Position numbers and translations under genes: made by a program
In this document: piece after piece, positions 7,500-15,900 of the stretch
Layout of the letters: each line of letters starts with the position of its first letter
How positions within the stretch are numbered: position 1 is the stretch's first letter
Notes under the pieces: generated by a model
Database searches by the model: none
The model's input: only the letters and a program-made list of their open reading frames with translations
What the model was told of the DNA's origin: nothing
From: Clostridiales bacterium
Lineage (GTDB): Bacteria; Bacillota; Clostridia; Christensenellales; CAG-138
DNA: 35,959 bases
NCBI GenBank assembly: GCA_918244965.1
Contig: CAKJYC010000010.1
Span: 1-35,959, forward strand
Direction: 5' to 3'

Positions 7500-9028
7500 T
7501 GGACGTCGTACTGATCCTCGACTTCGGGGCGCAGTACAGCCGGCTGATCGCGCGCCGCGTGCGTGAGCAGAACGTTTACTGCGAGGTGCTGCCGCATTCG
7601 GTCAGCGCCGAAACGATCCGTAAAAAGGCGCCGGTCGGCGTCATCCTGTCGGGCGGCCCGAACAGCGTCTATGCGCCGGACGCGCCCTCGGTCGATCCCG
7701 CGCTGTTTGCGCTCGGCGTTCCCGTGCTCGGCATCTGCTACGGCTGTCAGCTCATCGCGAAGACGCTCGGCGGCGAGGTCGTGCCGGACGGCGGCGCGCG
7801 CGAATACGGCCGGACGGAGACACGCTTCGACCGCGCGGACGCGCTGTTTGCCGGCATTCCGGAGACGTCGGTCACATGGATGAGCCACGGCGATATGATC
7901 AGGAGACTGCCGGAGGGCTTTCTGCCGACGGCGACGACCGCCGTGTGTCCGACGGCCGCGATCTCCTGCAGGGAGAAGCGGATCTACGGCGTGCAGTTCC
8001 ATCCGGAGGTCAACCATACGCAGTACGGGCGGGACATGCTCCGCGCGTTCCTGTTCGACGTCTGCGGCGCGAAGGGCGACTGGACGGTCGGCGACATCCG
8101 CACCGAGGCGGTCCGAAGGATCCGCGAACAGGTGGGGGACGGCACGGCGCTGCTGGCGCTGTCCGGCGGCGTGGATTCGTCCGTTGCGGCGGCGCTGACG
8201 GCGGAGGCGATCGGCGACCGGCTCACCTGCGTGTTCATCGATCACGGCCTGATGCGCAAAAATGAGGGCGACGAGGTCGAGGCGGCGTTCCGGCCGTGGC
8301 CGATCCGCTTCATCCGCGTCGACGCCTCGGAGCGGTTCCTCTCGCGCCTTGCGGGCGTGACCGATCCCGAAACGAAGCGCAGAATCATCGGCGAGGAGTT
8401 CATCCGCACGTTCGAGGAGGAAGCAAAACGGATCGGCGGCGCGGACTTTCTGGTGCAGGGCACGATCTACCCGGACGTCATCGAATCGGGGCTCGGCAGC
8501 TCCGCGGTCATCAAAAGCCATCACAACGTCGGCGCGCTCCCGAAGGACATCGGGTTTTCGGGCATCGTGGAGCCGCTTCGCATGCTGTTCAAGGACGAGG
8601 TCCGCTCGCTCGGACGCGATCTGGGACTTCCGGACGCGTTTGTCGACCGGCAGCCGTTTCCGGGACCGGGACTTGCGATCCGCATCATCGGCGAGATCAC
8701 GCGTGAAAAGCTCGCAATTTTGCGCGAAGCGGACGCGATCTTCCGCGAGGAGCTGCGGCTCTCAAGCGAGGACAAAGCGCTGTCGCAGTATTTTGCCGTG
8801 CTGACCTCGATGCGTTCCGTCGGCGTGATGGGCGACGGCCGCACCTATGACTGGACGCTTGCGCTGCGCGCGGTCAAGACGGACGATTTCATGACGGCGG
8901 ACTGGGCGCGCATTCCCTACGACGTCCTCGACCGCGTATCCGCCCGCATCGTAAACGAGGTCCGCGGCGTCAACCGCATCGTCTACGACATCACCTCAAA
9001 ACCCCCGTCCACGATCGAATGGGAGTGA
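7499..9028 (+). CDS. guaA: GMP synthase (glutamine-hydrolysing)
   Basis: The 509-residue enzyme aminates XMP to GMP using ATP and glutamine. The N-terminal class I amidotransferase domain (about 1-190) has C80 in GICYGCQL and H168/E170 in VQFHPEV, a complete catalytic triad. Next is the ATP pyrophosphatase domain with the PP-loop [11 protein letters not shown] (about residue 220). The dimerisation domain contains [13 protein letters not shown] and ends with [10 protein letters not shown], the usual GuaA C-terminus. Most family members have methionine where this protein has the second cysteine of YGCQ. The ATG at 7499 is preferred; a GTG at 7496 is an alternative. It is cotranscribed with xpt. 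Confidence 0.97.
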   Translation: MDVVLILDFGAQYSRLIARRVREQNVYCEVLPHSVSAETIRKKAPVGVILSGGPNSVYAPDAPSVDPALFALGVPVLGICYGCQLIAKTLGGEVVPDGGAREYGRTETRFDRADALFAGIPETSVTWMSHGDMIRRLPEGFLPTATTAVCPTAAISCREKRIYGVQFHPEVNHTQYGRDMLRAFLFDVCGAKGDWTVGDIRTEAVRRIREQVGDGTALLALSGGVDSSVAAALTAEAIGDRLTCVFIDHGLMRKNEGDEVEAAFRPWPIRFIRVDASERFLSRLAGVTDPETKRRIIGEEFIRTFEEEAKRIGGADFLVQGTIYPDVIESGLGSSAVIKSHHNVGALPKDIGFSGIVEPLRMLFKDEVRSLGRDLGLPDAFVDRQPFPGPGLAIRIIGEITREKLAILREADAIFREELRLSSEDKALSQYFAVLTSMRSVGVMGDGRTYDWTLALRAVKTDDFMTADWARIPYDVLDRVSARIVNEVRGVNRIVYDITSKPPSTIEWE

Positions 9029-9126
9029 GCGAAAGGCGGAGCCTTGCGCCTGTTCAAAACCGTTCAGTCGGGCCTTCGGGGAGCGAGTGATCATACAAAA
9101 GGATTCCATAAAGTCGGGGGAAAACG

Positions 9127-9990
9127 ATGGATCAGAATCGAGTTCAGCTTTTTGAGGATCAGCCGATCCGAACGGCATGGGATGAAGAACGCGAGGAATG
9201 GTATTTCTCGATCGTTGACGTTATTCGGGTGCTGACGGACAGCCAATCGCCGACAGCGTACTGGCGCAAGCTGAAACAAAGGCTTAAAGAAGAAGGAAAT
9301 GAAACCGTGACAAATTGTCACGCTTTGAAACTGCGTGCGCAGGACGGCAAATATCGCATGACGGACGTTGCCGACACGGCGCAGCTTCTGCGGCTGATCC
9401 AATCCATTCCGTCCAGAAAAGCCGAGCCGTTCAAGCTGTGGCTTGCCGAGGTAGGCAGGGAACGCATTGAGGAGACGATCGACCCGGAGATCACGATCGA
9501 ACGCGCGCTGGAAACGTATGCAAGAAAGGGATATGACGCCGATTGGATCAATCAGCGGCTGCAGACGATCCGCGCGCGGAAGGAACTGACGGACCAATGG
9601 AAGGCACACGGCGTTTCTGAAGGCAGGGAATATGCTCTCCTGACGGATGAAGTGACAAAAGCCTGGGCGGGCATGAGCACGCGGCAGTACAAGAATCTGA
9701 AGGGGTTGAAGAAAGAGAATTTGCGCGACAATATGAGCACGCTGGAGCTTGCCCTGAACATGCTTGCAGAGGCGACGGCAACCGAACTCACAAAGGTGCG
9801 GGACCCGCAGGGCTTTTCGGAGAATCGGCGCGTTGCGCAGGAAGGCGGATCGGTTGCCGGAAGCGCAAGGAAGGATATCGAAGCGCGCACGGGAAAGAGC
9901 GTGATTACATCCGAAAGCGCAAAGCATCTGAAAGACGCTGTGACAGGCATGATAGAGAGCGTAACAGCGGAAGAAACAAAGAAGGAATAA
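9127..9990 (+). CDS. Bro-N domain, DinD-like protein
   Basis: The 287-residue protein begins with a Bro-N-type domain (about 10-110), in which EEWYFSIVDVIRVLTDS is characteristic. RQYKNLKGLKKENLRDNMS and LNMLAEATATELT are typical of chromosomal proteins annotated as DNA-damage-inducible protein D. Bro-N domains bind DNA and are common in phage antirepressors. In E. coli DinD is LexA-regulated and antagonises RecA; whether that applies here is unknown. No LexA-box-like site was recognised upstream. The start at 9127 follows GGGGGA. Codon use is less GC-rich than guaA, which agrees with acquisition from mobile DNA. The gene lies 98 nt after guaA. Confidence 0.8.
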   Translation: MDQNRVQLFEDQPIRTAWDEEREEWYFSIVDVIRVLTDSQSPTAYWRKLKQRLKEEGNETVTNCHALKLRAQDGKYRMTDVADTAQLLRLIQSIPSRKAEPFKLWLAEVGRERIEETIDPEITIERALETYARKGYDADWINQRLQTIRARKELTDQWKAHGVSEGREYALLTDEVTKAWAGMSTRQYKNLKGLKKENLRDNMSTLELALNMLAEATATELTKVRDPQGFSENRRVAQEGGSVAGSARKDIEARTGKSVITSESAKHLKDAVTGMIESVTAEETKKE

Positions 9991-10036
9991 GGGGACGACA
10001 AAAAACCGTTTGCGGCGCGAATACGGGGGAGACAGC

Positions 10037-10489
10037 ATGATCCGATTGTTTGAGATCGACGAAGAGAACTGGACGGCGGTTCGGAGCCTGTCGGTGCGCG
10101 AGGACCAGAGGGGCTTTCTGGACAGCGCCGAGGGCATCCTTGCAAGGGGCTATGTGTACCGGAACGATCGCGCGCGGGTCATCGGCATCGCGGCGGGGGA
10201 TACGGCCGTCGGCGTCGCGCTTGTGAAGGATCTGGACGAGGAACCCGCCTGCTACGATCTGCAGCAGTTTCTGATCGACGCGCGGTATCAGGGCAGGGGC
10301 TTCGGCACGGAAGCGCTGCGCCTGATCCTGTCCGAACTGAAAGCGGAGCGCAAATACGATTGCGTCGAGGTCTGCGTGAAGCGGGACGACGCAGCGGCGC
10401 TGCACGTCTATGAAAAGGCAGGATTTTCGGACACCGGCTACGTCGACCCGGACGCGCCGGACTGCAAAAACCTCGTATACCGGTTCTGA
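10037..10489 (+). CDS. GNAT family N-acetyltransferase
   Basis: The 150-residue protein has the GNAT fold. Acetyl-CoA binding motif A is FLIDARYQGRGFGTEAL (about residues 77-93, R/Q-x-x-G-x-G type). Motif B is AALHVYEKAGFSDTG. It most resembles spermidine/spermine or small-amine acetyltransferases, but the acceptor cannot be assigned. It should act in the cytoplasm. The ATG at 10037 has GGGGGAG upstream; an in-frame start at 10010 lacks a good site. It lies 46 nt after the Bro-N gene and is followed by a strong terminator, so it probably ends that transcript. Confidence 0.88.
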   Translation: MIRLFEIDEENWTAVRSLSVREDQRGFLDSAEGILARGYVYRNDRARVIGIAAGDTAVGVALVKDLDEEPACYDLQQFLIDARYQGRGFGTEALRLILSELKAERKYDCVEVCVKRDDAAALHVYEKAGFSDTGYVDPDAPDCKNLVYRF

Positions 10490-10508
10490 ACGGGAACGGA
10501 AATCAAAG

Positions 10509-10536
10509 GCCCCTGCCGCTGCGGCAAGGGCTTTTT
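10509..10536 (+). terminator. Intrinsic terminator after the GNAT gene
   Basis: GCCCCTGCCGC (10509-10519), a one-base apparent loop and GCGGCAAGGGC (10521-10531) form a hairpin with one C-A mismatch, followed by TTTTT. Confidence 0.85.
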
Positions 10537-10651
10537 CGCGCGGATCGGATGACCTCCCGTGTTTCCATTCCGATCGCCGCTGCCTTCATCATACCATACG
10601 ATCCGCATTTCGCAGGCAACGCGCCGTTTCCCTGCCTGTTTTCGGCGGGGG

Positions 10652-10680
10652 TTGCAAAGCGGCGGGATCTGATGTATAAT
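10652..10680 (+). promoter_or_regulatory. Sigma-A promoter of the first YidC-phosphatase fusion
   Basis: TTGCAA (10652-10657) and a consensus TATAAT (10675-10680) are separated by 17 bp. The start codon is 38 bp downstream of the -10 box. Confidence 0.85.
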
Positions 10681-10718
10681 AACAAAATCGGAGAATGATT
10701 GGATTTTGAGGTAGGGGA

Positions 10719-13511
10719 ATGGGTTTTCTTCACGCGGTCTACCAACTGCTGATCGGACCGCTGCAGCTGATATATGAATTGATTTACTATTACGCACGCA
10801 TGCTCGCGAAAAGCTGGGGGCTTGCGATCATCGTGCTGAGCCTTGTCGTCAATTTCCTGCTGCTGCCGATGTACCGGCAGGCGGACGCTATTCAGGACAA
10901 GGAGCGCGAGGCGCAGAAGCGCATGGCTCCGTGGGTCAGGCACATCAAAAAGACCTTCTCCGGCAACGAGCGCTTCATGATGCTCCAGACCTATTACCGA
11001 CAGAACAACTATAAGCCGTACTATACGCTGCGCGGACTGCTGCCGCTCGTGCTGGAGATCCCGTTCTTCATGGCGGCGTACCGCTATCTGTCGGGTCTGT
11101 CGGGCCTGCAGGGGATCCCGTTCGGCATCATTTCGGACCTCAGCAAGCCGGATGCGCTTCTGCCGCTGTTCGGGCTTCGCATCAATGTGCTGCCGATCCT
11201 GATGACCGCGATCAACCTCATTTCGGGCGCGATCTACACGAAAGGCCTTCCCTGGAAGGACAAGCTGCAGCTGTACGGCATGGCGGGGCTGTTCCTGATT
11301 GTGCTGTACGATTCTCCGGCGGGACTTGTCGTCTACTGGACGATGAACAACCTGTTCTCGCTGGTCAAGAACATCATCGGCCGGCTGAAGAACCCGCGCC
11401 GGGCGAAGATCATCGTGTTCTCCGGCATCGGCGCGCTGTGCATCCTGCTGATGCTGATCTTCCCGAAGGCCGGCATACAGGACGTCCTGCCGCTTACCGC
11501 CATCGGCCTGCTGTTCCAGGTCCCGCTGCTGCGGTATCTCTGGCAGAAGCGCCCGAACAAAAAGCCGCGTCCCGCAAAGCCGGAAAAGGAATACCGGCCG
11601 CATCTTCTCACATTCCTCTGCGGCGGCGCCGCGCTGACGATCCTGACCGGCATACTGATCCCCTCGTCCGTGATCGCGTCCTCGCCGATCGAGTTCGTCG
11701 ACCTGACGGACTACCGGCATCCGATGATGCACATCCTGTACGCGTTTCTGCTGGCTGCCGGTCTGTTTCTGATCTGGTTCGGCCTGTTCTATTACCTGTC
11801 CGGCAAGAAGGGCCGCGAACGGTTCAGCATGATCGTGTCGATCATGGCTGTCGCTGCGGCGATCAACTACATGTTCTTCGGGACGGACCTCGGCACGCTC
11901 TCCGCGGAACTGAAGTTTGACGAGACGATGCTGCCCCATTTCTGGGAGTGCGTGATCAACACCGGCGTGCTGGCTGCGGTGGGCGTCGGCCTGTGGTTCG
12001 TATTCAAAAAGAGCAAGCATATCGTCGAGATCGCGCTCGCGTCGCTGTGCGTCGCGCTGGTCGGCATGTCGGTCATGAACATCGTCAAGATCCGCCGCGC
12101 CGATGCGGACATTCAGGCCGCGCGCAGAGGCGTGCAGAGCTCCGCCGAAGCGCTTCCTTCCGGCGACGGCAAGCTGATCACGCTCAGCAAAAACAAACAG
12201 AACGTCGTCGTCATCATGCTTGACCGTGCGATCGGCGGCTATGTGCCGTTCATTCTGCAGGAAAAACCGGAGCTTCGGGAGGCCTTCGACGGCTTCACCT
12301 ACTATCCGAACACCCTGTCGTTCGGCGGCAGCACGAACTTCGGCGCGCCCGCGCTGTTCGGCGGCTATGAATACACGCCCGACAACATCAACCGGCGCGA
12401 GACGGAAACGCTTGCCGACAAGCACGACGAGGCGCTGAAGGTGATGCCGGTCCTGTTCGACGAAAACGGCTGCGACGTGACCGTGATCGAGCCGCCGTAT
12501 GCGGGCTACAACTGGGTCCCGGATCTCAGCATCTTCGACGCCTACCCCGATATCCGCACATACAATGTCGAGCAGGGACAGATGTACACTGAGCCGATCG
12601 TCGCAAACACCGCCTCCATGAACGAGCGCTGGGAGCGCAACTTCTTCTGCTACAGCATCATGAAGGCCTCGCCGGTGCTGATCCAGGTCCCGATCTATCT
12701 GGAGGGGACGTACTTTGACTCGAACTCCAGCGTGCAGTACACGGTGGGCCTGTCCGAATCGCACGGCGTCAACGTCGCGTTCATGAACGCCTATTCCGTC
12801 ATGGAAAAGCTGTCCGACCTGACCGCCGCAGCGGAGACGGAGGGGAACACGTTTTTGATGATGAACAACAGCATGACGCATGAGCCGCAGATGCTGCAGA
12901 CGCCGGACTATGTTCCCGCGAACTGGGTGCGCAACGAGGAGTACGACGCGGCGCACGCGGACCGCTTCACGGTCAACGGCTACACGATGGAGATGAAGAC
13001 CTCCGAGCAGATGCGGCACTACCATGCCAACATCTCGGCGCTGCTGCGGCTTGCCGAGTGGTTCGACATGCTGCGGGAGCAGGGCGTGTACGACAACACG
13101 CGCTTCATCATCGTTTCGGATCACGCGCATTTTCTGAAGCAGTTCCCGGAGCTGATCCTCGGCCGCGGCCAGCGCGAGGACATGATGGGCTATAATCCGC
13201 TGCTGATGGTCAAGGACTTTGACAGCACGGGCTTCACGGTCGACGGCACGTTTATGACGAACGCCGACGTGCCGACCATCGCGTTTGCCGGCATCATCGA
13301 AAACCCGACGAACCCGTTCACCGGCAATCCGATCAACAGCGACGCAAAGGCGGGCGAGCAGTACGTCTTCTGCTCCGGCGACTGGGACATCGTCGAGAAC
13401 AACGGCAACACGTTCAAGCCGGGCCTTTGGTACGCGGTGCACGACAGCATCTTCGACCCGGACAACTGGACCAGACTCGGCCGCGGCGTCCTGCCGGAGG
13501 GCGCGGAATAA
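10719..13511 (+). CDS. YidC/Oxa1-like membrane domain fused to an alkaline-phosphatase/LTA-synthase-like domain (copy 1)
   Basis: The 930-residue protein starts with a YidC/Oxa1-type domain (about 1-230): LLIGPLQLIYE, VVNFLLLPMYR, a charged loop, YRQNNYKP, LPLVLEIPFFMAAYRYLSG and SPAGLVVYWTMNNLFSLVK. These follow the order of bacterial insertases. Further membrane helices fill about 230-470. From about 485 an alkaline-phosphatase-superfamily domain follows, with D502 in VVIMLDRAIG, candidate nucleophile T539 in GGSTNFGAP, and D801/H802 in IVSDHAH. This metal-ligand plus threonine layout matches phosphoglycerol and phosphoethanolamine transferases. Expected site: membrane, catalytic domain outside. 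It may insert or scaffold membrane proteins, or transfer a phospho-head group to a surface polymer. It has its own promoter and terminator. A paralogue of identical length lies at 21474. Confidence 0.85.
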   Translation: MGFLHAVYQLLIGPLQLIYELIYYYARMLAKSWGLAIIVLSLVVNFLLLPMYRQADAIQDKEREAQKRMAPWVRHIKKTFSGNERFMMLQTYYRQNNYKPYYTLRGLLPLVLEIPFFMAAYRYLSGLSGLQGIPFGIISDLSKPDALLPLFGLRINVLPILMTAINLISGAIYTKGLPWKDKLQLYGMAGLFLIVLYDSPAGLVVYWTMNNLFSLVKNIIGRLKNPRRAKIIVFSGIGALCILLMLIFPKAGIQDVLPLTAIGLLFQVPLLRYLWQKRPNKKPRPAKPEKEYRPHLLTFLCGGAALTILTGILIPSSVIASSPIEFVDLTDYRHPMMHILYAFLLAAGLFLIWFGLFYYLSGKKGRERFSMIVSIMAVAAAINYMFFGTDLGTLSAELKFDETMLPHFWECVINTGVLAAVGVGLWFVFKKSKHIVEIALASLCVALVGMSVMNIVKIRRADADIQAARRGVQSSAEALPSGDGKLITLSKNKQNVVVIMLDRAIGGYVPFILQEKPELREAFDGFTYYPNTLSFGGSTNFGAPALFGGYEYTPDNINRRETETLADKHDEALKVMPVLFDENGCDVTVIEPPYAGYNWVPDLSIFDAYPDIRTYNVEQGQMYTEPIVANTASMNERWERNFFCYSIMKASPVLIQVPIYLEGTYFDSNSSVQYTVGLSESHGVNVAFMNAYSVMEKLSDLTAAAETEGNTFLMMNNSMTHEPQMLQTPDYVPANWVRNEEYDAAHADRFTVNGYTMEMKTSEQMRHYHANISALLRLAEWFDMLREQGVYDNTRFIIVSDHAHFLKQFPELILGRGQREDMMGYNPLLMVKDFDSTGFTVDGTFMTNADVPTIAFAGIIENPTNPFTGNPINSDAKAGEQYVFCSGDWDIVENNGNTFKPGLWYAVHDSIFDPDNWTRLGRGVLPEGAE

Positions 13512-13529
13512 ATCCGGAAGAATGAAACA

Positions 13530-13582
13530 GGGACCGCCGAAAAGCGGTCCCTCAGCGTGTCAAAGAACCTTTTGACACGCTG
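13530..13582. repeat. Tandem perfect hairpins without T-tails
   Basis: Two adjacent hairpins are seen: GGGACCGC-CGAAAA-GCGGTCCC (13530-13551) and CAGCGTGTCAAA with TTTGACACGCTG (13553-13582). Neither is followed by a T-run. The first recurs almost exactly at 15046-15067, so these look like dispersed repeats. Confidence 0.7.
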
Positions 13583-13650
13583 CGCAGGCTGTTGAAAAGG
13601 GAGGCAGAAGAACTATTCTCTAAAGGGTGGTTTTCAAACAATAATGAGTT

Positions 13651-13684
13651 GACGGAGGAAACGCATCAATCCTCCGTCTTTTTT
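13651..13684 (+). terminator. Intrinsic terminator after YidC-phosphatase copy 1
   Basis: GACGGAGGA (13651-13659), a ten-base loop and TCCTCCGTC (13670-13678) form a perfect 9-bp stem followed by six T residues. Confidence 0.88.
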
Positions 13685-13690
13685 CTATCG

Positions 13691-13820
13691 CTTGGCTCCC
13701 CTGTGCAAGGGGAGCTGTCGAGGCTTTGCCGAGACTGAGGGGTTGTTAAACTAGGGATTGAACACAACAACCCTTCCGTCAGCCTTCGGCTGCCACCTCC
13801 CCTTACACAGGGGAGGCAAG
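13691..13820. mobile_element. MITE-like element, family B, with 55 to 57-bp imperfect inverted repeats
   Basis: The left arm (13691-13747) begins CTTGGCTCCCCTGTGCAAGG and ends GGTTGTT. The right arm (13766-13820) read on the other strand begins CTTGCCTCCCCTGTGTAAGG and also ends GGTTGTT. The arms agree over most of their length, and each contains inner hairpins. No coding sequence is present. Single arms of the same sequence occur inside the CapA-like gene at 29872 and 29962. With the hairpins and terminator it fills most of the 585-bp gap between genes. Confidence 0.75.
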
Positions 13821-14034
13821 ATCGATTGCATCGGAAGAGCGCACTTATACACCGCCATGCGGCGGTGATACCCTCCTGCGTCGGGATGTGCGCTTTCCGC
13901 TGTCGCCTTCTTTTCTCCAGTTGACTGGAAAGTATGATATGAACCGAACGATAACGGGATTATTGTCGTCACATGCCGCAAAAGCCGAAACCATCTTGGC
14001 TTTTGACCACGCGTGCACGTCCTCGCCGTTTCGC

Positions 14035-14063
14035 TTGACATCACACTATGCGTGTTGTAGAAT
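14035..14063 (+). promoter_or_regulatory. Sigma-A promoter of the orphan gene
   Basis: A consensus TTGACA (14035-14040) and TAGAAT (14058-14063) are separated by 17 bp. Confidence 0.78.
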
Positions 14064-14096
14064 AATTATATTTCTTTTGTGCAAAGGGTGGATAAT

Positions 14097-14732
14097 ATGA
14101 AAAAATCTGATCTTCAAAAACCGATAAAAACGGTTTTGCATGATTACGGTTTTGTCCATACAAAAGGTGATGACTTTGCTTTCCTTGCCGGAGATCAAAA
14201 GACAAAGCTTGTGTTGCGTATTCCCGACGGAAGAAAAGGCTTTATTCTCGGTGCGCAGTTTTCCGATTTATATGCGTTTGACGGCATATTGGCTCATTCT
14301 GCCATGCTGCAATACGACCATGCGTATGATCTCGCTTACGGTTCCGTAAAGGAATATACTGTGGATGAAATCAAAACGGTGACAGAGCGGGTCATTTCTG
14401 ACTATGAACCGTACCGAATAAACGGTGCCTCAGAAATCGGCATGCGACTAAACGAATGGACTTTTGGCGACCTCGACGAACGAATCCGAGATATGCTATT
14501 GCGACACTTCGGACAAGCGGGGATCAATCCTTATTCCAAAGAGTATCTTTTGAAAAACGTCGAGGAGCTTTCCGCAAAAGGCGGCATGATGGTCTTGTCC
14601 GAGGAGGAATACGCTTCGCACAAGTCATTCTATGACAGATATGCCGAACACGGCGCTGAAATCGTCATGAAGAACAGTGCCAGAGAGGTCCATATTATAT
14701 TCCAACCAGCATCCAAATGGTATCAGCAATAA
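14097..14732 (+). CDS. Hypothetical protein, AT-richer than its neighbours
   Basis: I do not recognise this 211-residue protein. It has no signal peptide or membrane segment and reads as a mixed alpha/beta cytoplasmic protein. Visible features are a glycine-aspartate-rich start (HDYGFVHTKGDD), a tryptophan-containing NEWTFGDLDERI, and a C-terminus ending in FQPASKWYQQ. Small acidic proteins of this kind are sometimes immunity or antitoxin proteins, but nothing nearby proves that. Its codons use far more A and T than the flanking genes, which suggests recent acquisition. The ATG at 14097 follows AAGGGTGG; an in-frame start at 14079 would bury that site. It has a strong promoter of its own and is flanked by repeats on both sides. 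Confidence 0.7.
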   Translation: MKKSDLQKPIKTVLHDYGFVHTKGDDFAFLAGDQKTKLVLRIPDGRKGFILGAQFSDLYAFDGILAHSAMLQYDHAYDLAYGSVKEYTVDEIKTVTERVISDYEPYRINGASEIGMRLNEWTFGDLDERIRDMLLRHFGQAGINPYSKEYLLKNVEELSAKGGMMVLSEEEYASHKSFYDRYAEHGAEIVMKNSAREVHIIFQPASKWYQQ

Positions 14733-14790
14733 GCGCCTATCAATGGCGTTAGTGAAAAAATATTGCCGATCTGAATTCAAAAGAACGCAA

Positions 14791-14818
14791 AACGCAGTTG
14801 ACCGGAGTCAACTGCGTT
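14791..14818. repeat. Perfect 12-bp inverted repeat
   Basis: AACGCAGTTGAC, a CGGA loop and GTCAACTGCGTT form a perfect hairpin 59 bp after the orphan gene. No T-run follows, so it is at best a weak terminator and may be another dispersed hairpin. Confidence 0.6.
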
Positions 14819-14875
14819 ATATCTGCCGAAAGGAAAAAACTGAAAGTTGAACCCCCTTGACAGAACGCCTATGAA

Positions 14876-14932
14876 TCCGCGTTCTTCGGTCGGGAGGCTA
14901 TACTGAAGTATGCGACCGGCCGAAAACGCGGA
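14876..14932. repeat. Long imperfect hairpin in the 14733-15087 gap
   Basis: TCCGCGTTCTTCGGTCG (14876-14892) pairs with a region ending AAACGCGGA (14913-14932), with a three-base bulge and a 20-base loop. The 355-bp gap holds this, the hairpin at 14791, the hairpin at 14958 and the one at 15046. No gene is supported in it. Confidence 0.55.
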
Positions 14933-14957
14933 TAGTTTGCGGCGAAATCATGAAAAG

Positions 14958-14978
14958 AAAAGGCGTTTTGCGCCTTTT
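14958..14978. terminator. Possible bidirectional terminator
   Basis: AAAAGGCG-TTTTG-CGCCTTTT is a short hairpin with A/T flanks on both strands. It could end transcription of the minus-strand nitroreductase or of the plus-strand orphan gene. Confidence 0.5.
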
Positions 14979-15045
14979 CCTCCGATCAGTATTTCTTTAA
15001 TAAAGCATCGCCGCAAACGGTCTGACCCCTTCTTCGACAGTCTGA

Positions 15046-15067
15046 GGGACCGCCGAGAAGCGGTCCC
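15046..15067. repeat. Second copy of the GGGACCGC hairpin
   Basis: GGGACCGC-CGAGAA-GCGGTCCC differs by one loop base from the hairpin at 13530-13551. It lies 20 bp beyond the nitroreductase stop codon. Confidence 0.7.
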
Positions 15068-15087
15068 TTTCTGCTGCCTGTGTCGCT

Positions 15088-15609
15088 TTATTCGATCCAG
15101 TACACGCGGCCGTCCTTGCGCGGGGCGGGAGCGGGCAGAGGCATGTCGGCATAGCCGATCGCGCAGTGGCCGACGCCTTCCCATTCGCCCTCGATGCCGA
15201 GATCCGAAAGCAGCTGCTTGTATTCCGGCGTCTCGAATTCCTGCTTGGCGCGGTGGATCCAGATGCTGCCGAGGCCCAGCGCATGCGCCGCGAGCATCAG
15301 GTTGCCCATGACAAGGCTGCCGTCGTACAGGCTCGTCGGAACGCGTTTGTCCGCCAGCACGATCAGGATCGCCGGCGCGCCGTAGAACGGGTCGCCCTCG
15401 CGGCCCATGACCGCCGCGTTGTCCCTCGCAAGCCGGTCGCGCATCTCCTTGTTCGTGACGGCGACGATGATCGCACCTTGTTTGCCCATGCCGCTTGCGG
15501 CGTACAGTCCGGCTTCGATGATCTGCTCCAGCGCCGCTTTCTTCGGCATGTCCGGCTTGAATCTGCGGATGCTCCGGCGCTCCTTCATGGCTTTGATGAT
15601 CTCGTTCAC
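15088..15609 (-). CDS. Nitroreductase family protein
   Basis: The 173-residue FMN-dependent oxidoreductase has the family hallmark RRSIRRFKPD near the N-terminus. AAHALGLGSIWIHRA and the C-terminal GHCAIGYAD (usually G-x-x-x-G-Y) are also present. Such small nitroreductases act as cytoplasmic homodimers, use NAD(P)H and reduce quinones, nitro compounds or other acceptors; the natural substrate is unknown. Length matches the short clostridial subgroup. The start is GTG at 15609 with AGGAGG 8 bp upstream. It is a single-gene transcript from the promoter at 15636-15664, divergent from the nucleotidyltransferase gene. Confidence 0.93.
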   Translation of the reverse strand: MNEIIKAMKERRSIRRFKPDMPKKAALEQIIEAGLYAASGMGKQGAIIVAVTNKEMRDRLARDNAAVMGREGDPFYGAPAILIVLADKRVPTSLYDGSLVMGNLMLAAHALGLGSIWIHRAKQEFETPEYKQLLSDLGIEGEWEGVGHCAIGYADMPLPAPAPRKDGRVYWIE

Positions 15610-15635
15610 GATTCGTTCCTCCTGTTTTTTCTTTC

Positions 15636-15664
15636 ATTATATCACAGAAAACCCGCGCTGTCAC
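15636..15664 (-). promoter_or_regulatory. Sigma-A promoter of the nitroreductase gene
   Basis: On the minus strand GTGACA (15664-15659) and TATAAT (15641-15636) are separated by 17 bp. Confidence 0.78.
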
Positions 15665-15728
15665 CGGCTTTTTTTGCCGATCGCGGCGCGCCGTCCTGCA
15701 GCGGTTTCGGAATCGGTGAAAATAATGC

Positions 15729-15757
15729 TTGCAAATTCCGGCGCAATCTGTTATGAT
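15729..15757 (+). promoter_or_regulatory. Sigma-A promoter of the nucleotidyltransferase/ABC operon
   Basis: TTGCAA (15729-15734) and TATGAT (15752-15757) are separated by 17 bp. It gives a leader of about 135 nt before the first gene, which contains a possible 23-codon reading frame (15800-15871). Confidence 0.72.
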
Positions 15758-15900
15758 GCAACCGTTCACAGTTCCACTTGACGGAAAATCCGGTGGATAA
15801 TGAACAAAATCAAATGCATACATGCAAAAATCGAAGCAATACGGCTTGTTTGCGATCGAAAATTTGCCTGATATGAACAAAAAGGGAGAGGACAGGATAT

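Noticed and set aside
9029-9126. A terminator or promoter between guaA and the Bro-N gene.
   Set aside because: Only weak GC-rich pairings without a T-run and no acceptable -35/-10 pair were found.
10503-13442. A 979-codon minus-strand open frame opposite YidC-phosphatase copy 1.
   Set aside because: No recognisable domain and a typical shadow composition; the plus strand has promoter, terminator and conserved motifs.
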